NCBI GenBank assembly: GCA_041498155.1
Contig: JBGQHV010000061.1
Coordinates: forward strand, 1-16,265
Reading direction: 5' to 3'
DNA length: 16,265 nt
Origin: DASTHG01 sp041498155
GTDB taxonomy: Bacteria; Gemmatimonadota; Gemmatimonadetes; Gemmatimonadales; GWC2-71-9
Below, piece after piece: positions 6,763-12,900 of this stretch. The notes beneath the pieces were generated by a model. It was not told the DNA's origin. It ran no database searches and was given only the letters and a program-made list of their open reading frames with translations. Positions within the stretch are counted from its first letter, which is position 1; each line of letters begins with the position of its first letter. Both the position numbers and the translations under genes were made by a program.

Positions 6763-7116
6763 GTGGATCAAGGCTTCCATGTGATCGAGATAGCGCTCCA
6801 GCGCCCGGCGCCCGGCCGCCGTCAGCCGGTATTCCGTCTTCGGCATCCGACCGTCGAACGACTTGGAGCAGGCGATGTACTCGGCGTCCTCCAGCTTGCG
6901 GGCGTGTACGCTGAGGTTGCCGTCGGAGACTTTGAGCAGGCTCTTGAGCTCGTTGAAGCTGGCGCGCTCGACGCCCGCCAGCGCCGACACGATACCGAGG
7001 CGCACCCGCTCGTGGATCACCCGGTCGAGCTCGGCGGCGGTGCGGGCCGCGCCGCGCACCGCGGCCGGCGGACCGCTCGTGGCGGTCGTACGTCGCACTG
7101 CATTCGTTCTAGCCAC
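6751..7116 (-). CDS. Winged-helix transcriptional regulator (HTH_34-like)
   Basis: This 121-residue protein has a basic, low-complexity N-terminal tail (about 1-25) followed by one winged-helix domain. ELDRVIHERVRLGIVSAL is the first helix, ASFNELKSLLKVSDGNLSVH the helix-turn-helix with its recognition helix, and KTEYRLTAAGRRALERYLDH the wing and final helix. This matches the small HTH_34/MarR-like family that often pairs with membrane proteins. I chose GTG 7116-7114, with GGAGG four bases upstream; it overlaps the end of the membrane-protein gene by 8 bases, indicating coupling. Upstream in-frame codons would run into that gene. The two palindromes at 7730-7748 and 6703-6721 are its likely targets. 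No ligand-binding domain is visible. Confidence 0.88.
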   Translation of the reverse strand: MARTNAVRRTTATSGPPAAVRGAARTAAELDRVIHERVRLGIVSALAGVERASFNELKSLLKVSDGNLSVHARKLEDAEYIACSKSFDGRMPKTEYRLTAAGRRALERYLDHMEALIHATR

Positions 7117-7690
7117 CGTACCTCCGCGCGATCCAGAATCCGAACACAATATGCAGGCCGCCAAAGCCGGCCGCGAGCAGCCAGTCCGCCGCGCCGGGAG
7201 CGACCAGCGCCGCCGTTCCGAGCAGCAGGAATCCGATGCCCATCACCGGCACGACCCGCACCGAGAACGCCCCTCCCGTCACCACGCCCGTGCCATAGAG
7301 CAGCAGCCATACGGCCGGGATCAGGCGGCGGTCTCCCCCGAGATACAACGCCACCGTCAGCAATCCGCCCACGGCGACGGGCGGCAGAAAGCTCAATCCG
7401 AAGCGACGCCCGGGGCCGGTCAGCAGCGAGTCGTTCGCGGCGCGGGCTTTCCGCACCATCGTCCAGCCGCCGATGGTGAGCGCCAGGATCGCCTCTCCCA
7501 GCCAGGTCACGAGCCAGTTGAGGGTGGAGGTCTGGCGCGCGGCGATGTACGCCGTGGCCAGCGCGCTCACCCCGATCGCCACCTGGCCCCATCCGGGCAC
7601 CGCGGTGAACGATCCCGCCCGCTCCATCGTAGCCCGGATGTAGCGCAGGTTGTCGAGCGCACGATCGGCGAGCGGCTGCGGCGATGCCAT
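7109..7690 (-). CDS. Six-TM membrane protein paired with the winged-helix regulator
   Basis: This 193-residue protein has a short cytoplasmic start (LADRALDNLRYIRATMERAG), the motif SFTAVPGWG and six TMs (for example VAIGVSALATAYIAA, WLLLYGTGVVTGGAFS, WLLAAGFGGLHIVFGFWIA). I know this architecture from conserved uncharacterised proteins next to HTH_34 regulators; no function is established to my knowledge. I chose ATG 7690-7688 because the likely -10 element (7705-7700) lies between it and the earlier ATG 7720. That makes the mRNA nearly leaderless, and the ten codons between the two ATGs are AT-richer than the gene. If another promoter is used, ATG 7720 adds MNQNPHTDAD. Neither start has a clear Shine-Dalgarno. 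It overlaps the regulator gene downstream. Confidence 0.82.
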   Translation of the reverse strand: MASPQPLADRALDNLRYIRATMERAGSFTAVPGWGQVAIGVSALATAYIAARQTSTLNWLVTWLGEAILALTIGGWTMVRKARAANDSLLTGPGRRFGLSFLPPVAVGGLLTVALYLGGDRRLIPAVWLLLYGTGVVTGGAFSVRVVPVMGIGFLLLGTAALVAPGAADWLLAAGFGGLHIVFGFWIARRYGG

Positions 7691-7699
7691 GTCGGCATC

Positions 7700-7728
7700 A
7701 GTATGGGGATTCTGATTCATTTTGTCAA
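7700..7728 (-). promoter_or_regulatory. Sigma-70-type promoter of the membrane protein/regulator operon
   Basis: On the minus strand a perfect TTGACA (7728-7723) is followed after exactly 17 bases by CATACT (7705-7700, four of six matches to TATAAT). Transcription would begin near 7693, only a few bases before ATG 7690. The operator at 7730-7748 lies one base upstream of the -35 element, so a bound protein would be placed to affect polymerase binding. Confidence 0.6.
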
Positions 7729-7729
7729 G

Positions 7730-7748
7730 TACTTTGTGAGACAAAGTA
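7730..7748. promoter_or_regulatory. Putative operator, perfect 8-bp inverted repeat
   Basis: TACTTTGTGAGACAAAGTA has perfect eight-base arms around a GAG centre. It lies right after the DUF3052 stop codon and next to the -35 of the following promoter. The size and symmetry fit a dimeric winged-helix repressor. Autoregulation by the regulator encoded at 6751-7116 is inferred from position and from the related site at 6703-6721. Confidence 0.62.
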
Positions 7749-7749
7749 G

Positions 7750-8166
7750 CTATCGCGTACGACGGTCCTTCAGCCGCCGTACCAGCTTGAGACCCGACCA
7801 CACGTCGTCCACGGCACAAACCTTTACGTCGACGAGACCTCCCGCCAGGGCTACGGTCCGGATCACGTCCTCGGTCAGGTCGGTGGCGACGCCGGACGCC
7901 CGCTTGGGCCAGGAGATCCACAGGCTCCCGTCCTGGTCCAGGGCCCGCACCAGGGCGGGGAAGCGGCGCTCGAGGTCGCGACGGCTGGTGGTGAAGAGCT
8001 GGATGAACGGCAGCGTGCCCCGGATTCTCGCGGTGACCGTCACCCCGGGAGGCAGAGGACGTAGGACGGCGCCGTACCCGCGCGGAGCCTCGAGCAGCGC
8101 GATGCGGGCGTTCGGCTTGATGCCGAGCTTGGCGGGGAGCGTGCGGTTCGAGTAACCGGCGGTCAT
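7750..8166 (-). CDS. DUF3052 family protein
   Basis: This 138-residue protein begins MTAGYSNRTLPAKLGIKPNA, the standard opening of DUF3052. It contains LLEAPRGYGAVLRPLPPGV, FIQLFTTSRRDLERRFPALV, DGSLWISWPKRASG and VATDLTEDVIRTVALAGG, and ends with the conserved VDVKVCAVDDVWSGLKLVRR. Length is typical. The fold is thought to resemble a methyltransferase-like alpha/beta domain, but no activity is established. I used ATG 8166 instead of a TTG three codons upstream because the family starts at MTAGYS. No good Shine-Dalgarno is visible. It is the first gene of the minus-strand run; an internal promoter and operator follow immediately after it, so the genes downstream can be controlled separately. 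Confidence 0.92.
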   Translation of the reverse strand: MTAGYSNRTLPAKLGIKPNARIALLEAPRGYGAVLRPLPPGVTVTARIRGTLPFIQLFTTSRRDLERRFPALVRALDQDGSLWISWPKRASGVATDLTEDVIRTVALAGGLVDVKVCAVDDVWSGLKLVRRLKDRRTR

Positions 8167-8183
8167 GAGCAACAAGATGCGCT

Positions 8184-8231
8184 GTCAGCCGTCAGCTGTC
8201 AGCCATCCGGCTGATGGCTGATGGCTGGTGG
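8184..8231. repeat. Heptad repeats arranged as an inverted repeat between divergent genes
   Basis: Three seven-base units GTCAGCC, GTCAGCT and GTCAGCC (8184-8204) are followed by ATCCGG and three units CTGATGG, CTGATGG and CTGGTGG (8211-8231). The second block is nearly the reverse complement of the first. The core TCAGCCATC/GATGGCTGA (8199-8207 and 8213-8221) is a perfect nine-pair stem with a five-base loop. It lies between the divergent DUF3052 and M55 genes and fills most of their 84-base gap. Confidence 0.75.
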
Positions 8232-8238
8232 GGTTGGG

Positions 8239-8244
8239 TATCTT
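8239..8244 (+). promoter_or_regulatory. Possible -10 element of a near-leaderless M55 peptidase transcript
   Basis: TATCTT lies six bases before ATG 8251, the spacing expected when transcription starts at or beside the start codon. No Shine-Dalgarno precedes the ATG. No clear -35 is visible because the heptad repeats occupy that position. Suggestive only. Confidence 0.3.
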
Positions 8245-8250
8245 GTCCCC

Positions 8251-9078
8251 ATGCGCGTCTATATCTCCGTCGACATGGAAGGGGTCGCGGGCGTGGTCCA
8301 CGAGGACCAGACGAACCCCATCGACCCCCGCTGCGCATCCGAATACGCCCGTTTTCGCAAGCTGATGACCGCCGAGGCGAATGCCGCGATCCAGGGCGCG
8401 GTCGACGCCGGCGCCACGCGGGTGCTGGTGAACGACAGCCACTGGACGATGCGCAACCTCCTGGCCGAGGAGCTGCACGAGGTGGCCGAGCTGGTATCGG
8501 GGGGGCCCAAGCCGCGCTCGATGATGGAGGGCATCGACGCGGGCTTCGACGTTGCGTTGTGCATCGGCTACCACGCGCGCGCCGGCACGCGGCACGCGAT
8601 CCTCGATCACACCTACACCGACCGCCTGATCGACGTGCGCCTGAACGGCCGCTCGGTGGGAGAGCTGGGATTGAATGCGGCCCTGGCCGGCGTATTCGAG
8701 GTCCCGGTAGTCCTCGTCAGCGGCGACTCGGCGACGGCGACGGAAGCGCACGATCTGCTGGGCGACGACGTGGCGACGGTGATCGTGAAAGAAGCGGTGG
8801 GGCGCCATGCGGCCCGCAGTCTGGCGCCGGCCGTGGCGTGCCGGCGCATCCGCGAGGCTGCGACCAAGGTCCTCAAGCGGAAGCGCATGAAGCCGTTCAC
8901 GGTGGAATCGCCGATCACGCTCGAAGCGGATTTCTCGAAGACCGTCGAGGCGGACATGGCGGAGATCGTCCCCGGAACGATCCGGACGAGCGGTCGGACG
9001 GTGGCGTTCACCCACCACGACTACCGCGAGGTGTTCCGGGCGTGGCGGGCGATGCAGAACCTAGCCGCCGTCGAATAG
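8251..9078 (+). CDS. M55 family D-aminopeptidase (DppA-like)
   Basis: This 275-residue zinc peptidase belongs to the family of Bacillus DppA, which cleaves D-amino-acid peptides. The zinc ligands can be placed: D8 and E10 in SVDMEG, H64 in VNDSHW, H108 in GYHARAGT and E138 in VGELGLN. These correspond to the Asp8, Glu10, His60, His104 and Glu133 pattern of DppA. H115 in TRHAILDHT is the likely nearby active-site histidine. I chose ATG 8251 because MRVYISVDMEG is the usual start; the frame opens 10 codons earlier only within the repeat. It is cytoplasmic (no signal peptide) and may recycle D-peptides from cell-wall turnover. It has no dpp transport genes beside it. Its last 18 bases overlap the convergent acetyltransferase gene. 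Confidence 0.92.
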   Translation: MRVYISVDMEGVAGVVHEDQTNPIDPRCASEYARFRKLMTAEANAAIQGAVDAGATRVLVNDSHWTMRNLLAEELHEVAELVSGGPKPRSMMEGIDAGFDVALCIGYHARAGTRHAILDHTYTDRLIDVRLNGRSVGELGLNAALAGVFEVPVVLVSGDSATATEAHDLLGDDVATVIVKEAVGRHAARSLAPAVACRRIREAATKVLKRKRMKPFTVESPITLEADFSKTVEADMAEIVPGTIRTSGRTVAFTHHDYREVFRAWRAMQNLAAVE

Positions 9079-9912
9079 CACCAGGCCGTACTCTCCCACC
9101 ACCGTGAACCCCAGTCCCCGGTACGCCCGCTTGGCATCCTCCCGCTCGGCGAACAGGACGGACCGGCGCACAGCCTGCGCCCGGGCGTCGAGCAGCGATC
9201 CCGCGACCACGGCGCGGCCGTACCCCCGGCCACGCAGCTCGACCGGCACCCACACCCCGCCGACCTGGACGATGTCCGGCAGTCGCGCGTTGAACGCCGA
9301 GTAGGCGACGGGCCGGCCGGCGTCGAGCAGGAGCCAGTGCGAGTGCCGCCCGTCCACCAACCGCATGAGCGCCGCGGCCTCGACGCGCAGCCCGGCTCCG
9401 GCGGTGCGGTGCAGGGCCTCGATCATGAAGTCCACGCGCCAGTCGATGACGAGGTCGAGCTCGTCGTCGTGCGGCGGTCTCGAGATCCAGCGCCCGTCGG
9501 CCAGCGGCGCGGGAACGACGAGATAGGCGAGGTCGAGGGCGAACAACTCTTCGTGGCCGAACTTGGGCGTCGGGCGGTCGTCGAGGCCGAGCGCGGTGCG
9601 CGTCGCCACGACCTGCTGGGCCGGTCCCGATATGCCGGTGACCGCCCGCCCGGAGTGCGCGACGGCGGCGCGCGTCACGGCGGCCAACTGCTCGGGCGCT
9701 TGGACCAGGACCATCCCGTTCCAGCAGTGCGCCGCGACGGCCACGATGCGCTCGCCCGCGAACGCCGCCACATACTCGGCCTCGAGCGCGTGGCCGTGGT
9801 ACTCCAGCCCCGCGGCACGCGCGTTGGAGCGGAGAAACATCGAGAAATCGGCATGTTGCCGGAGGAAGGCCTCGAGGGCCGCCTCGTCAGCCGTGCCGAG
9901 CGACCGAATCAC
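9061..9912 (-). CDS. GNAT family N-acetyltransferase
   Basis: This 283-residue protein has a C-terminal GNAT domain. VGGVWVPVELRGRGYGRAVV contains the acetyl-CoA pyrophosphate-binding R-G-R-G-Y-G motif, followed by LFAEREDAKRAYRGLGF and VVGEYGLVLF, the usual last strands. The N-terminal half (1-150; FLRQHADFSMFLRSNARAAG, GISGPAQQV) looks like a degenerate first GNAT-type domain, as in two-domain members. GTG 9912-9910 overlaps the alpha-2-macroglobulin stop (GTGA), so it is probably translated by coupling from that long gene; the open frame further upstream is a shadow. Substrate unknown; protein N-termini or small molecules are equally possible. It is likely cytoplasmic, unlike its secreted partner. 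Confidence 0.88.
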   Translation of the reverse strand: MIRSLGTADEAALEAFLRQHADFSMFLRSNARAAGLEYHGHALEAEYVAAFAGERIVAVAAHCWNGMVLVQAPEQLAAVTRAAVAHSGRAVTGISGPAQQVVATRTALGLDDRPTPKFGHEELFALDLAYLVVPAPLADGRWISRPPHDDELDLVIDWRVDFMIEALHRTAGAGLRVEAAALMRLVDGRHSHWLLLDAGRPVAYSAFNARLPDIVQVGGVWVPVELRGRGYGRAVVAGSLLDARAQAVRRSVLFAEREDAKRAYRGLGFTVVGEYGLVLFDGG

Positions 9913-12900
9913 GGTCCTTTCGCGGTCACCGTGAACACCCCTCCGTCGCTCCGCCCGTTCACCGCAGGGTTGTACATCTCCTCCGCGGTGGCGGGCGGGC
10001 GCACGAACACGCCGGGGGTCGTGGCGCGCGCGACGTAGGTCATGGTATAGGTGCCGGGCCACAGGGTGGTCGCCACGTAGACCACCCTGTCGTCGCGCAG
10101 CTCCCGGTGGTCCCACGGCGACCACCAGCCGAACTCCCAATACCCGTAGTACCAGCCGGCCGCCTCGGCGCCGGACACCTCCTGCTGGTCTTCGTCGGCA
10201 TTCTGCTGCTGCGCCACGGGGGGCAGGCCCGCCGTGCGCAGCGAGAGGTCCACGGCTTCTAGTCCGGCGGGCAGCGCGTCGTCCACGACGATGAAGTTGC
10301 GCAGCGCGGGCACGGTGACCCGCAGCTTGACCCGGACCAGCTCACCTTCGGCGACCTGGGTGATCGGGGTGGGGGTGTCATAACGCTCGTACCAGCGCTC
10401 GACCTTGATCCCGGCGTCCGACGGCCGCACCGGACGGGTCAGGGGCACCTCGCGCACGGTCAAGTAATAGAAGACGGGCGCGCCCGCGGTGGGCGCCGCG
10501 AGCGAGACCTGCAGCGTCTGCCGGCCGTCGGGGCGTGTGGCGAGGAGCCCGGTGAGCGCGATCGTCGTGTCGCTGAAGGTGCCGCCCGCCGGCTTCGCGA
10601 ACAACACACGGTCGCCCCGGGTGACCCGGACCGGCCGGTCGGCCGCGGCGCGGCGGTAGGTGTCGTAGCGCGTGAGCGCCTCCACCGCGGAGGCGTAGTC
10701 CTGGGTGTCCCACCACCAGTCGAAGCCTTCCGCGCGGCCGCGCTGCGCCACGGTCTCGACCAGCGGGCCGATGAGGGCGTTCTGCGGATCGACGGCGAGC
10801 GTCGCGGTGAGCAGCCGCGCCGCCGGCCGGATCGTGGACCAGAAGTAGAAGTACTTGGCCGAAGCGTCGTTCGGCAGCACGGCCCGGCGGCCTTCGACCG
10901 TCACCTGGGCCCAGGCCGGCGCGAGGATCGCGCGGGCCGCGGCGATCTCCCGGCGCCGCGCCAGCATCTCGGCCATGAGCATGCGGTCTTCCCACGACAG
11001 CTGGCGCACCCGCTGCAGCAGGTCGTTTTCGGCCGCGATGTCGGGGAGTCCGGCACGCGACAGGAAATCGGCGGCGGCGACCCGCTCGCTCAAATACACC
11101 TTCTGGTCGTCATACCACTTGAAGACAGGGATCAGGAGCTTCGCCGGGTTGTGCAGGGCGTTCGTGAGATAGGCGGACAGCCGCTGCAGCACCGAGTCGT
11201 TGACCGCGACGCCCGCGGCGCGCGCCGCGAGCAACGCCCGCCCCGCGTAGGCCGAGAGCCAGGGGGAAGACCAGTCCGCGCGGCTCCAATAGCCGATGCC
11301 GCCGTCGTCGCGCTGACGGCTCGAGAGCATCGCGACCGCCTCGGCGATCTCGGCCCGGGGATCGCCCGTGACGAGCGGCGCCCCGCCCAGCTGCTTCTGC
11401 GCGCGGTACAGCGCGATCAGCGGCAGGGCGACGCTCGCCGTCTGCTCGGTGCAATAGTACGGATAGATGTGCAGTGTCTCGCGATAGCCACGGATCAGAG
11501 CCAGCGGCGAGGCCCCGTAGGAAAGCACGAGACGCGAGCGCGCCGGGTCGAGCGCCTCCGGGAAGACGAACTCGGCCGACGCGGAATCGGCCAGCGTCCC
11601 CGCCACCTCGAATGCCCGCGGGCGATAGGGCAGGCGGATCGGCAGGCGGGTCTCCACCGCGTCGGCCTCCGTCCCACTCGACGCCTTGAACCGGAACGCC
11701 GCCGTGTCGCCGGCGCCGCCGCGGAACGTGAACCGTACTTCGCGGCCGCGCCCCGTCTCGAGCGTCGCCGTTCTGGTGGCCGCGCCGATGAGCGACGCGC
11801 CGCCACCCTGGACCTGCGCCTGGACCGTGACGGTGGGGGTCCCGGGGAGCCGGGTGTTCACGACGATGCCGGCGAGCAGCGAGTCGCCCTCGCGAATGAA
11901 GCGCGGCAGCGCGGGGCGGGCGAGCAGCGGCCGTGTGACCAGCAGCTTCGCCTCTCCCGAGCCGTAGCGATCACCGGCGGTGACCGCCACGGCCATCAGG
12001 CGGAACGTGGTCAGGTTGTCGGGCAGTTTCGCCCGCGCCTCGGCGTGGCCCGCCGAATCGGTCACGACCGAGCCGAGGAAGAAGGCGGTCGTCTGGAAGC
12101 GCGACCGGAGAATGCCCGCGACGTCCATTCCGCCGCCGCCACCCGGCGCGCGCTGACCCTTCTCGGCCTCGGTGATCTGCGCCGCGACGGACGTGAGTGA
12201 GCTGGCCAGGTGAAGGCCCAGGCCGCGCGGCCGGTAGATGAGGTCCACGGGATCCGGTGTCTTGAACCCGGTCAACGACAACACGCCCTCGTCCACGGCC
12301 CAGAGGGTCACTTCGCTGCGCCGGCCCGTGCCGCCGGCATCGCGTACGCGCACGTCTACCCGCGCGGTGTCGCCGGGACGGTACTCGTCGGCCAGCGCCC
12401 TCACGTCCACGGTGAGCCGCTTCACCGCCGGGGTCACTTGCAGTTGCGCGTATCCCACGCGGATGGTGGGACGGCCCGGATCGTCGGGCGCCTGGGGTGG
12501 CGCGCTGCGGCCGCGCGCCACGAGAATCGAGACGAAGGCGTTGGGGACCAGCGCTTCGGTGATCGGGAGCTTGAGGATCGTCGTCCCGGAGGTGATGCGC
12601 AGCCGCCGCTCGTCGATGACGCCCTCGCGCTCGACCGTGATCCATGCCTCGGCGTTGGTGAACGGCGCCGCGAAGAGCACGGTGGCCGTGTCGCCAACGG
12701 TGTAGCGGCTCTTGTCGGGGACGACATCCATCTTGAACTGCGACGCGTCGTTCCAGGGCACCCAGTCCTTGCCCACCACCCAGCGGTAGAAGCTCGTGGC
12801 GACGGGACGTCCCCTGGCGTCGGCGGCGGTGAAGCGGACCGTGTACGAGCCGCCATCCGCCGGGGTGAAGCTGCAATTCACCGGCTGGTCGGCGGTGGTC

